From contig CANCAR010000167.1 in the NCBI GenBank assembly GCA_947374125.1, positions 1 through 6,125 on the forward strand: DNA of 6,125 bases, written 5' to 3'. The notes beneath the pieces are model-generated. The model made no database searches. It was not told the origin of the DNA and saw nothing but the letters and a program-made list of their open reading frames with translations. The stretch is from Hyphomicrobiales bacterium (lineage in GTDB: Bacteria; Pseudomonadota; Alphaproteobacteria; Rhizobiales; Beijerinckiaceae). Both the position numbers and the translations under genes were made by a program. Positions 1 to 5,651 of the stretch are shown here, in pieces (the first letter of the stretch is position 1; each line of letters starts with the position of its first letter).

Positions 1-93
1 ACCCGCCTCTGCCAGCGCGAGCGCGCAACCCTTGCCCAAACCCTTGCTGGACGCGCAAATAATCGCCTTACGGCTGCTAATTCCAAGATCCAC
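1..93 (-). CDS. SDR family oxidoreductase, N-terminal 31 codons only (cut by window edge)
   Basis: The minus strand reads an open frame from a GTG at 93 to the window edge. The peptide begins VDLGISSRKAIICASSKGLG and continues KGCALALAEAG. This is the first beta strand and glycine-rich nucleotide-binding loop of a short-chain dehydrogenase/reductase: the segment ASSKGLGKG (about residues 14-22) matches the family pattern TGxxxGxG, with Ala-Ser replacing Thr-Gly, a variant seen in many 3-oxoacyl-ACP-reductase-like SDRs. The expected product is a cytoplasmic NAD(P)H-dependent oxidoreductase. The substrate cannot be told, because the catalytic Ser-Tyr-Lys and substrate-binding parts lie outside the window. 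The GTG start is chosen because a strong Shine-Dalgarno lies 7 bases upstream and the protein then starts right at the first strand, as usual in this family. The gene lies 101 bases downstream of the 195-878 gene on the same strand, so co-transcription is possible. Confidence 0.8.
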   Translation of the reverse strand, partial: MDLGISSRKAIICASSKGLGKGCALALAEAG

Positions 94-100
94 GGTGCAT

Positions 101-109
101 CCCTCCCCT
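101..109 (-). promoter_or_regulatory. Shine-Dalgarno deciding the GTG start of the SDR gene
   Basis: Read on the minus strand this is AGGGGAGGG, followed by 7 bases and then GTG (93-91). A nearby ATG (minus strand, 100-98) is out of frame with the SDR sequence, so this site supports the unusual GTG start. Confidence 0.65.
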
Positions 110-194
110 ATCATTATGAAAGGAGTAAGACCTCATCGTCGATCATCCAGCAAGGGAGAATTTTTAGTATCTGCCATACCGAGCTTGAGGGCGT

Positions 195-878
195 TTAGAG
201 GCTCTCCTCAGGCAGCGCCGGATCCACGTCGCTCGGTGTATCTAGAAAATGGTCATTGGCTGGTTGGCCGACCGGATGCTCCAAGTTTGAGCTAGATAGT
301 TGGCTACCGATCAAGTTCGACAATCTCCCACGAATATGGCGATGAATCTCTGCCAACGCTTCAAATCGGCGCATTGAGGCCATATGATCGGAAGCGAGCC
401 GCACGAGTTCCGATAATTGATGGTCGAGTTCCGCTACGCTGTCGTGATCGCCGCTGGGAGGCGCTATCTGACCGAGAACATCACGGGCAGCATCGGCGAC
501 GACCGCCATTTCAATGCTAGTCTTTTCGCTTTCCATAACGCAGGCTGCGAGTTTTTGGACGGCATCGATTGAGCTATCTGGGTCGGCTACAAGGGCAGCG
601 GTTAGGGTATCAAAATCAGCAACCAGACGCGCAAGCTGAACACGTACTGACCGGCGATCCTCTAAGGGTTCTGATCGTGCGATCACGCGTTCGAGACGCG
701 AAATCGATTTGAGTAGCGTTTCGGTGTCGGCTTGCCGAGTTCTTGTGGCAAACTCAGCCAAAAACCAGCGACCGCGAGCCGTTTCCATAACGGCTTGTTC
801 AATCGCTTCAAAACTTTCCTCATCGGCGCGAATGGCCTCTGACCTGTCATCCATGCTCAATACTGCTCCGCACACCAT
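195..878 (-). CDS. Conserved uncharacterised helical protein with ARGRWFL motif
   Basis: The gene encodes 227 residues if it starts at the ATG at 878. A second ATG at 854 (MDDRSE...) is an equally good or better start, because a GGAG sits 11 bases before it. No function can be assigned with confidence. An N-terminal block at about residues 20-66 carries the motif ARGRWFLAEFATRTRQADT, followed by a leucine-rich helix (LLKSISRLERVI). I recall similar ARGRWFL.EY.RRNR..DT blocks from uncharacterised alphaproteobacterial proteins, some labelled CheZ-like, but no phosphatase motif can be recognised here. The rest is predicted helical and rich in Ala, Leu, Glu and Asp, with no signal peptide, membrane segment or cysteine cluster, so a soluble cytoplasmic protein is likely. 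The last 30 or so residues are rich in Pro, Asp and Ser and probably disordered. It is transcribed divergently from the mla operon and in the same direction as the SDR gene. Confidence 0.75.
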   Translation of the reverse strand: MVCGAVLSMDDRSEAIRADEESFEAIEQAVMETARGRWFLAEFATRTRQADTETLLKSISRLERVIARSEPLEDRRSVRVQLARLVADFDTLTAALVADPDSSIDAVQKLAACVMESEKTSIEMAVVADAARDVLGQIAPPSGDHDSVAELDHQLSELVRLASDHMASMRRFEALAEIHRHIRGRLSNLIGSQLSSSNLEHPVGQPANDHFLDTPSDVDPALPEESL

Positions 879-1028
879 GTCTCAACGCCGCCAAAAGGCT
901 GGAAACACCGTTACGATACAGGCTTTATCTCAACGGATCGTTACCGAGATCAATGAACATCGGTGACCACTAAGCTGTTGACGATACAAAAAGCTGCATC
1001 GCAAATTTTTCAATAGGCGTGGTATGGG
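879..1028. other. Divergent intergenic region between the uncharacterised gene and the mla operon
   Basis: These 150 bases must hold the promoters of both flanking transcription units. Several short dyads are visible between 900 and 965: AACG-GAT-CGTT (932-942), ACCGA (943-947) facing TCGGT (960-964), and an imperfect pair CCGTTACGAT (908-917) with ATCGTTACCG (937-946). None matches an operator I can name. No RNA gene or convincing small ORF was seen. Confidence 0.5.
978..1006 (+). promoter_or_regulatory. Possible sigma-70-type promoter of the mla operon
   Basis: TTGACG (978-983) is a good -35 match. At a spacing of 17 bases the -10 position holds GCAAAT (1001-1006), which is a poor match to TATAAT. 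The location, 23-50 bases before the first possible start of mlaE, is right, but the weak -10 keeps this tentative. Confidence 0.25.
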
Positions 1029-2198
1029 GTGAGATCGATAGATCGTGGCAATGATTTAGGCGGTGCAATGGCTAAAATGCCTGGAATAACCTTCTCGGGC
1101 GGGCAAAACAGGCATCTCCTTCTTTTGGAAGGCGCTTGGTCGGCTGCCTATGCCGATGATGTAGAGCGGACGGCTTTACTGCTCGAACAAAACGTTTTTC
1201 CGGACCAGATCGAAATTGATCTGGGGCAGCTTTTGGAATTTGACACATTCGGTGCCTTACTCGTGAACCGAACGATCGCAGCCCTTCAGGAAAAGGGCAC
1301 GAAGGTGACGCTGAAGGGAGCAAGCGAAGCGGCAATGTTATTGCTGGAACAGATACCCTTTGTTCCCCAACCCATTCCTGCCGCCAGCGACATGTCGAAG
1401 CTTACTGGGCTGGTCGTCGATATTGGCGAGAGTGTTGCCCATGCCGGTCGAGATTTTGTGATCTCAACCGGTTTTTTGGGAGAAGTTATAGCCGTTATTG
1501 GGCGGCTCTTTATCGCCCCTCATCGTATTCGAGTGACCTCTATTGTCGCGCAATTGGAGCAAGTCGCATTTCGCGGTGTGCCGATTATCATGCTGATTTC
1601 ATTCCTTGTCGGCGCTATTGTCGCGCAGCAAGGTATTTTTCAATTGAACCGCTTTGGCGCTTCGACATTTGCCGTCAATCTGATCGGCATTTTGGTTTTA
1701 CGAGAATTGGGCGTTCTTTTAACCTCGATCATGGTCGCAGGTCGCTCAGGCTCGGCGTTTACAGCGGAGTTAGGTTCGATGACAATGCGCGAGGAGGTAG
1801 ATGCCTTGCGCGTGATGGGACTCGATCCCATTGAAATTCTTGTTGTTCCACGGGTCATCGCGTTGATCATCGGTTTGCCGATGCTCACCTTTATTTCTGA
1901 CCTTTCGGCACTGCTTGGCGGTGGAATCGTTTCTTGGCTTTACGCAGGGATTTCGACCGATGTGTATCTCGAGCGCTTAAAGGACGCTATTTCGCTTCAG
2001 ACCTTTTTGGCGGGGCTTATCAAAGCGCCTTTTATGGCGCTCGTTATTGCGCTTGTCGCGTGTGGAAACGGATTATCCGTGAAAGGCTCAGCAGAATCGC
2101 TTGGCCGTCAGGTGACGGATGCGGTGGTTAAATCTATCTTTATGGTGATCGTGGTCGACGGCATCTTTGCGATGTTTTTTGCGGCGATCCGGTTTTGA
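1029..2198 (+). CDS. mlaE: MlaE-family lipid ABC transporter permease with N-terminal STAS domain
   Basis: This is the membrane subunit of an MCE-type lipid transporter, 389 residues from the GTG at 1029. Residues about 19-115 form a STAS domain, including the helix-start motif DTFGA (72-76). This domain takes the place of the separate MlaB protein of Escherichia coli. Residues about 140-389 are the MlaE permease: several hydrophobic helices (about 185-205, 215-237, 272-305, 328-345 and 366-386), the conserved GRSGSAFTAELGSM (238-251) and the coupling segment EVDALRVMGLDP (256-267) that contacts the ATPase. The STAS-permease fusion is common in alphaproteobacteria and explains the extra length over E. 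coli MlaE (about 260 residues). The start is uncertain: ATG codons at 1068 (preceded by GGCGG) and 1077 would shorten it by 13 or 16 residues without touching the domain. The stop TGA overlaps the TTG start of mlaF by two bases, which points to translational coupling. Confidence 0.93.
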   Translation: MRSIDRGNDLGGAMAKMPGITFSGGQNRHLLLLEGAWSAAYADDVERTALLLEQNVFPDQIEIDLGQLLEFDTFGALLVNRTIAALQEKGTKVTLKGASEAAMLLLEQIPFVPQPIPAASDMSKLTGLVVDIGESVAHAGRDFVISTGFLGEVIAVIGRLFIAPHRIRVTSIVAQLEQVAFRGVPIIMLISFLVGAIVAQQGIFQLNRFGASTFAVNLIGILVLRELGVLLTSIMVAGRSGSAFTAELGSMTMREEVDALRVMGLDPIEILVVPRVIALIIGLPMLTFISDLSALLGGGIVSWLYAGISTDVYLERLKDAISLQTFLAGLIKAPFMALVIALVACGNGLSVKGSAESLGRQVTDAVVKSIFMVIVVDGIFAMFFAAIRF

Positions 2199-3022
2199 GG
2201 GCGGACACGATATTGGGCACCGCGGACAAGTCACCAAAAAAGGCAGCGGGCGAAGTTGTCATCTCCGTTCGCGGACTTGTCGTCGCCTTTGGCAAAAAAC
2301 GTGTGATGGATGGCCTCAACATTGACATCAGACGCGGCGAGATCATGGGGTTCATTGGGCCTTCTGGCTCTGGTAAATCGGTACTTATGCGCAGTATTCT
2401 TGGGTTGGTTCAGAAAACCGCAGGCACAATCCGCGCGTTTGGTGAGGATCTTGACCAGATTTCAGCTATTGAGCGACGAGGCCTCGAGCGTCGATGGGGT
2501 GTGTTGTTTCAACAAGGTGCCTTATTTTCCTCATTGACGGTATTGCAGAATATTCAGGTACCAATGCGCGAATATTGGCATATTTCACAGCGATTGATGG
2601 ATGAGTTAGCGATTTCCAAGCTGGCCTTGGTTGGGCTTTCAGCCGATGCTGCAATGAAATATCCGTCAGAACTTTCCGGTGGTATGATCAAGAGAGCGGC
2701 CTTGGCGCGCGCTTTAGCGCTTGATCCTGAAATTGTCTTTTTGGACGAGCCTTCCTCCGGGCTTGATCCGATAGGTGCTGGCGAATTTGATGATTTGATA
2801 GCAACCTTGAGCAAAACGCTGGGATTATCGGTTTTTATGGTGACGCATGATCTGGGCAGTCTGTTTAGGGTATGTGACCGAATTGCAGCTTTGGGCGAGG
2901 GTAAGATCATTGCGGATGGCGATATTGATGCCATGATGAAATCGGATATTCCGTGGATCAAAGCCTATTTCCACGGCGGGCGGGCTGAGTCGGTTGTTAG
3001 CGGCAGGAGCAAGACCAATTAA
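2195..3022 (+). CDS. mlaF: MlaF-family ABC transporter ATPase
   Basis: This is the cytoplasmic ATPase that powers the MlaE permease, 275 residues. All nucleotide-binding motifs are intact: Walker A GPSGSGKS (55-62), Q-loop in LFQQGALF (Gln106), signature LSGGM (160-164), Walker B IVFLDEP with catalytic Glu185, D-loop GLDP (189-192) and switch His218 in VTHD. The FQxGALF sequence after the Q-loop and the signature followed by an IKRAALARA helix are typical of MlaF rather than of general amino-acid or drug-transport ATPases. The start is inferred to be TTG at 2195, overlapping the mlaE stop. There is no ATG before codon 38-39, which would cut into the first strand of the fold, and no clear Shine-Dalgarno precedes the TTG, so initiation probably depends on ribosomes finishing mlaE. 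The stop TAA shares one base with the mlaD ATG. Confidence 0.94.
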   Translation: MRADTILGTADKSPKKAAGEVVISVRGLVVAFGKKRVMDGLNIDIRRGEIMGFIGPSGSGKSVLMRSILGLVQKTAGTIRAFGEDLDQISAIERRGLERRWGVLFQQGALFSSLTVLQNIQVPMREYWHISQRLMDELAISKLALVGLSADAAMKYPSELSGGMIKRAALARALALDPEIVFLDEPSSGLDPIGAGEFDDLIATLSKTLGLSVFMVTHDLGSLFRVCDRIAALGEGKIIADGDIDAMMKSDIPWIKAYFHGGRAESVVSGRSKTN

Positions 3023-4011
3023 TGGAAACGCGAGCCAATTATCTGATGATCGGCCTGTTCACCATTGGTGTCATCGTGGCTGGCTTTTTGTTTGTTTGGT
3101 GGGCGGCGGGTCGCGACAGTCGCGCTCTCGTGCCCTATCGAATTCTGTTTGCCGGTTCGGTATCTGGCCTTTCGAAGGGGTCTGTCGTCTTATATAATGG
3201 CTTGAAGATTGGCGAGGTAACATCGATTGCGCTGTCGCCGGCTGATCCGGGCAAGGTCATGGCGTGGGTGACGGTGGATGGTAGCACGCCGATCAATGAA
3301 GATACTCGCGCTCGGCTCGAATTTCAGGGGCTTACTGGCGTCGCTTCGATCCAGATGACTGGCGGCACGCCAAATTCGAAGCGCTTGGTCGTCGATGATG
3401 CTAAAAACCCGCCGCTCATCACGGCTGACCGGTCAGATTTTCAAGATTTGCTGGAAAATGCGCAGCGGCTGTCGCGCCGTGCCGATGAAATTCTCGTTCA
3501 CGTCGAAAAGCTGTTCGCCGATAGCGAGCAGCCGGTAGCTGACACCATGCGCAATCTGCAATCCTTTTCTCGGTCTTTGGCGGCTTATCCCGATACCATT
3601 ACGAAAATCCTAGACTCTTCTAAAATGGCGGCTCAATCTATTTCAGATGTATCCGTAAAAGCTGGCACGCTTGTCGACCAGCTTAACAAATCAGCCGATC
3701 GGCTGGATTCGGTTTTGGCCAGCGCCCAAACCGTTATTGGATCGGACGAAATCAAGGGTACGATCACCGAGTTTAGCGACGCTGCTCGCGCTGTTCGCGA
3801 ATTAGCCAATCGTTTGGACAGCCGCACAGCCGATTTATCCGAACGGCTTGGCGGGGCAACGATCAATGGATTACGGCAAATTGAAACGGTGACCGTCGAA
3901 AGTCGTCGTACGCTTGCCGAACTCGAACGTACGCTGCGCGATTTCCGACAAAATCCCCAGCAGCTATTGATCGGCTCCAAGCCCACGGTACCTGCCTATG
4001 GTGCGAAATAA
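3022..4011 (+). CDS. mlaD: MlaD-family MCE-domain periplasmic lipid-binding subunit, long C-terminus
   Basis: This is the substrate-binding subunit, anchored in the inner membrane and facing the periplasm, 329 residues. Residues about 7-29 are a single transmembrane helix. Residues about 38-116 are one MCE domain, shown by VSGLSKGSVVLYNGLKIGEV (47-66) and GLTGVASIQMTGG (103-115). From about 137 to 310 the protein is helical, polar and nearly free of prolines, with heptad-like spacing of Leu, Ile and Val. It ends in ELERTLRDFRQNPQQLLIG, a tail seen in MCE proteins paired with PqiC-type lipoproteins. E. coli MlaD is about 180 residues, so nearly 150 residues are extra and could build a periplasm-spanning coiled coil or needle; that is inference. 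The ATG overlaps the mlaF TAA (TAATG), and an AGGAG lies at 3005-3009, 12 bases upstream. Confidence 0.93.
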   Translation: METRANYLMIGLFTIGVIVAGFLFVWWAAGRDSRALVPYRILFAGSVSGLSKGSVVLYNGLKIGEVTSIALSPADPGKVMAWVTVDGSTPINEDTRARLEFQGLTGVASIQMTGGTPNSKRLVVDDAKNPPLITADRSDFQDLLENAQRLSRRADEILVHVEKLFADSEQPVADTMRNLQSFSRSLAAYPDTITKILDSSKMAAQSISDVSVKAGTLVDQLNKSADRLDSVLASAQTVIGSDEIKGTITEFSDAARAVRELANRLDSRTADLSERLGGATINGLRQIETVTVESRRTLAELERTLRDFRQNPQQLLIGSKPTVPAYGAK

Positions 4012-4594
4012 GATGAAAACGAACCATACAACCTTGTTTCAATGGACGGCCCTCGTCGGGACGCTGGCGCTTGCTGGCTGCGCATCGGCACCGCCGACCT
4101 TTGATTTATCTTCATCCCCCCGGATTGGTCCGCTCAAGACGCTTCCCATTAGCCTCGTTGTTGCGGAGCCAAAAGCACCCCAAGCGCTGGATAGCGATCA
4201 TATGATCGTCCGCGATGCATCGGGTGCCGTTAGTTACGTCCCCGGTGCGCAATGGTCGGAACGAGTTCCAGCTTTGCTTCAGACGCGTTTGGTGCGTGCG
4301 ATTGAAGCCAAAGGTTTCTCCGTTTCGCGGGAGGGCTCGGGTGTGATCGGCGATCGCGTCCTTGCAAGCGAGATTTCCGCTTTCAATCTTGTGCCGGGTA
4401 CACCGCCGCGCGTTGAGTTATCGATTACGCTTCGTCTCATCGATGCTAAAGAGGGCCGACTGCTTGCCAGTCGGTCGTTTCAAGCCCAGGCGGAGATTGA
4501 TCGACTTGCCGGTGAGACAATCGCAGCGGGGTTCGATACAGCCCTATCAAGCTTGACACCGGCAGTGGCTGATTGGGCGTTATCGGTCCGCTGA
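3998..4594 (+). CDS. ABC-type transport auxiliary lipoprotein (PqiC-like)
   Basis: This is a 198-residue lipoprotein that should act as the envelope partner of the MCE protein. A signal peptide with hydrophobic core TALVGTLALAG leads to the lipobox LAGC, with the acylated cysteine at residue 28 from the ATG at 3998, or residue 23 from the ATG at 4013. The mature N-terminus CASAPPTFDLSS and the middle part, with VVRDASGAVSY-like text before QWSERVPALLQTRLVRAIE, fit the ABC_trans_aux/PqiC fold (PF03886), where a strand with 'Y....W......L...L' recurs. Position +2 after the cysteine is Ala, not Asp, so by the Lol rule an outer-membrane location is expected. The 3998 start overlaps mlaD by 14 bases. 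The 4013 start lies one base after the mlaD stop and gives a more standard n-region (MKTNH); neither has a strong Shine-Dalgarno. It is the last gene of the operon, and its stop lies 15 bases from the end of the convergent peptidase gene. Confidence 0.88.
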   Translation: MVRNKMKTNHTTLFQWTALVGTLALAGCASAPPTFDLSSSPRIGPLKTLPISLVVAEPKAPQALDSDHMIVRDASGAVSYVPGAQWSERVPALLQTRLVRAIEAKGFSVSREGSGVIGDRVLASEISAFNLVPGTPPRVELSITLRLIDAKEGRLLASRSFQAQAEIDRLAGETIAAGFDTALSSLTPAVADWALSVR

Positions 4595-4609
4595 TCTACA
4601 CGTCTGGTG

Positions 4610-5260
4610 CTAATTGGATTTTTTTTCCATTTCTTGACGGGACGATACAAGAATGCCGTCTTGGCCTTCGCCGATGCGGACCCAGAGATTAGGGTTGGAG
4701 GGGGCCTGTCTTTCGACGAATTGATAGCCAGTTTTTTCCATCCCTAAGATGGCATCGGTCTGATTATCGAGAATGAATTCACCCCGGTCTGTCACAACCG
4801 TTAGAATAGCATGACCTTCGTTTCGTTGATTGTAAACAATTGTCATCAGCAGCGAGGAGCGAGTAAAGCCGTACCTCGCCAGCACGCTCCGCTTTAAGAG
4901 GGCGAAATCCTCGCAATCTGCTTTTCCATCGGTCGGAATATCCCACGATTCTGGTTTACCCCAATGGTCCATATCAGAAACTGATTCCAGACCGTGGTTC
5001 GCCCACTGATTAATGTCGTTCATGGCTTGCCAGAGTTCGGGTGTTAATTTGGTTTGTGGGATACCAATTCGTATATCCGTACATTCCTTTCGATATTTTT
5101 CACAAAAATTTCGCCAGCCAAAGGGAGCCGGTAATTCGCCTAATGTGACCGCTGCACTAACCTTCGAAGGGAGCGGTGTCGTTTCAGCTAAACTAGGGGG
5201 TGTGTGTAGAATATTTATAAAGATAAATACGCTGAAAATTTCAGTAAAACGATTTTTCAT
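4610..5260 (-). CDS. Exported transglutaminase-like cysteine peptidase (BTLCP/LapG family)
   Basis: The gene encodes 216 residues of a bacterial transglutaminase-like cysteine protease (PF06035). Residues 1-25 form a signal peptide (hydrophobic IFSVFIFINIL, likely cleavage after SLA), so the enzyme acts in the periplasm or outside. The catalytic triad is visible: Cys116 in GKADCEDFALLKR, His150 in NEGHAILTV and Asp165 in FILDNQTD. In LapG, the family member that cleaves biofilm adhesins, the acidic residues beside the cysteine bind calcium, and here Asp115 and Glu117 keep that pattern. Two further cysteines (53 and 60, in FCEKYRKEC) are typical of alphaproteobacterial members and could form a disulphide. 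No LapD-like receptor or large adhesin lies in the window, so the substrate is unknown. The ATG at 5260 has only a weak GAGA upstream. The gene is convergent with the mla operon and divergent from the rhomboid gene. Confidence 0.9.
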   Translation of the reverse strand: MKNRFTEIFSVFIFINILHTPPSLAETTPLPSKVSAAVTLGELPAPFGWRNFCEKYRKECTDIRIGIPQTKLTPELWQAMNDINQWANHGLESVSDMDHWGKPESWDIPTDGKADCEDFALLKRSVLARYGFTRSSLLMTIVYNQRNEGHAILTVVTDRGEFILDNQTDAILGMEKTGYQFVERQAPSNPNLWVRIGEGQDGILVSSRQEMEKKSN

Positions 5261-5490
5261 AAGCAGAATCTCGCTAAATTTAAAGTTTATAATTTTATTA
5301 AAATTACAATATCGGCCTTTTCCGATTCATATCGATGTGTAATTTTTCACAAACAGCCTGATATTTAAAAAATATAATTATAAAAATTCTATATTGTTGC
5401 AGATTAATTTGTTTTACTATTTAAATTCTGAATTATTATAAATTTTATTCAAATTTTTCTATTTTTATATTTTTATTGTTTTATTTGTTC
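5261..5490. other. AT-rich intergenic island
   Basis: This stretch holds no plausible gene. In 5281-5490 I count 36 G or C in 210 bases (17%), against about 57% in a sample of mlaD. It consists of A-tracts and T-tracts broken by a slightly richer patch at 5311-5360, where ATCGG (5311-5315) and CCGAT (5322-5326) could form a 5-base stem with a CCTTTT loop. The promoters of the peptidase gene (leftward) and the rhomboid gene (rightward) should be in or beside it. The sequence is so AT-rich that many -10-like hexamers occur and I cannot pick one. No RNA gene was recognised. Confidence 0.7.
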
Positions 5491-5499
5491 GGTCGACGT

Positions 5500-5512
5500 G
5501 CAGGTGACCTGC
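5500..5512. promoter_or_regulatory. 13-base perfect palindrome, possible operator
   Basis: GCAGGTGACCTGC is an inverted repeat of six bases on each side of a central G. It stands at the edge of the AT-rich island, about 50 bases before the small ORF and 140 before the rhomboid start. A protein-binding site is plausible from position, but a dyad of this size is expected about once or twice by chance in 6 kb. Confidence 0.3.
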
Positions 5513-5526
5513 TCTTGACCTGCTCC
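5505..5526 (+). repeat. Tandem direct repeat, two copies of an 11-base unit
   Basis: TGACCTGCTCT (5505-5515) is followed directly by TGACCTGCTCC (5516-5526), with 10 of 11 bases identical. The period is close to one turn of the DNA helix, which would put two copies of a bound protein on the same face. The first copy overlaps the palindrome at 5500-5512, and the second supplies the left arm of the hairpin at 5522-5550. Confidence 0.6.
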
Positions 5527-5550
5527 TTTTGTCCGGAGAAAAGAAGGAGC
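5522..5550 (+). promoter_or_regulatory. Hairpin that sequesters the Shine-Dalgarno of the small ORF
   Basis: GCTCCTT (5522-5528) pairs perfectly with AAGGAGC (5544-5550). Two more T-A pairs (5529-5530 with 5541-5542) can form past a bulged G5543, leaving a loop of about ten bases. The right arm contains the strong ribosome-binding sequence AAGAAGGAG (5541-5549), and the left arm (CTCCTTTT) resembles the anti-Shine-Dalgarno end of 16S rRNA. If transcription starts upstream of 5522, folding would hide the ribosome-binding site. Whether it does so in the cell is inference. Confidence 0.4.
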
Positions 5551-5558
5551 ACGCTGAA

Positions 5559-5627
5559 ATGCGCTTTCATTTTGATCGAGGCTCTGAAGCGAAAATTTTG
5601 TGTTTGCGGTTGCTTTTTAATGCTTGA
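5559..5627 (+). CDS. Possible 22-codon small protein or leader peptide before the rhomboid gene
   Basis: An ATG at 5559 stands 9 bases after AAGAAGGAG, the best Shine-Dalgarno in the window on the plus strand. The frame runs 22 codons (starting MRFHFDRGSE and ending CLRLLFNA) to a TGA at 5625-5627. The peptide is basic with a short Leu-rich end and has no run of one amino acid that would mark a classical attenuator. It lies in the same frame as the rhomboid gene: reading on past TGA gives eight codons (including an ATG at 5640) and then the GTG at 5652. It could be a leader peptide controlling the downstream gene, a small protein, or the N-terminal part of an ancestral longer rhomboid ORF broken by a stop. 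Its expression is inferred only from the ribosome-binding site. Confidence 0.4.
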   Translation: MRFHFDRGSEAKILCLRLLFNA

Positions 5628-5651
5628 GCAGTGACCGGGATGGGGTGTTTT

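Noticed and set aside
709..966. 85-codon plus-strand open frame
   Set aside because: It lies mostly antisense to the better supported 195-878 gene, has a low-complexity Ser/Ala-rich product and no Shine-Dalgarno.
1205..1224. Perfect 7-base inverted repeat with 6-base loop (CCAGATC...GATCTGG)
   Set aside because: It lies inside the STAS coding region, has no T-tract and is of a size expected by chance in 6 kb.
3425..3436. 12-base perfect palindrome CTGACCGGTCAG
   Set aside because: It is within mlaD codons for a conserved reading frame; one or two such palindromes are expected by chance in a window this long.
3633..3986. 117-codon minus-strand open frame inside mlaD
   Set aside because: It is a Ser/Arg-rich antisense shadow of a gene with a recognised domain; nothing in its product resembles a protein family.
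4599..4626. Possible terminator of the mla operon, with a run of eight T at 4619-4626
   Set aside because: The only upstream pairing is CAC with GTG around GTCTG, three base pairs and too far from the T run. The T run is also explained as Lys codons (AAA) of the convergent peptidase gene.
5487..5501. LexA-like box, GTTC then seven bases then GTGC
   Set aside because: The alphaproteobacterial SOS box needs GTTC in both halves; the second half has a mismatch and no SOS gene is adjacent.
5625..5627. TGA as selenocysteine or as a reassigned Trp codon
   Set aside because: Other genes in the window (mlaE, the lipoprotein) end properly at TGA and use TGG for Trp. No selenocysteine family is involved and no insertion element was identified.
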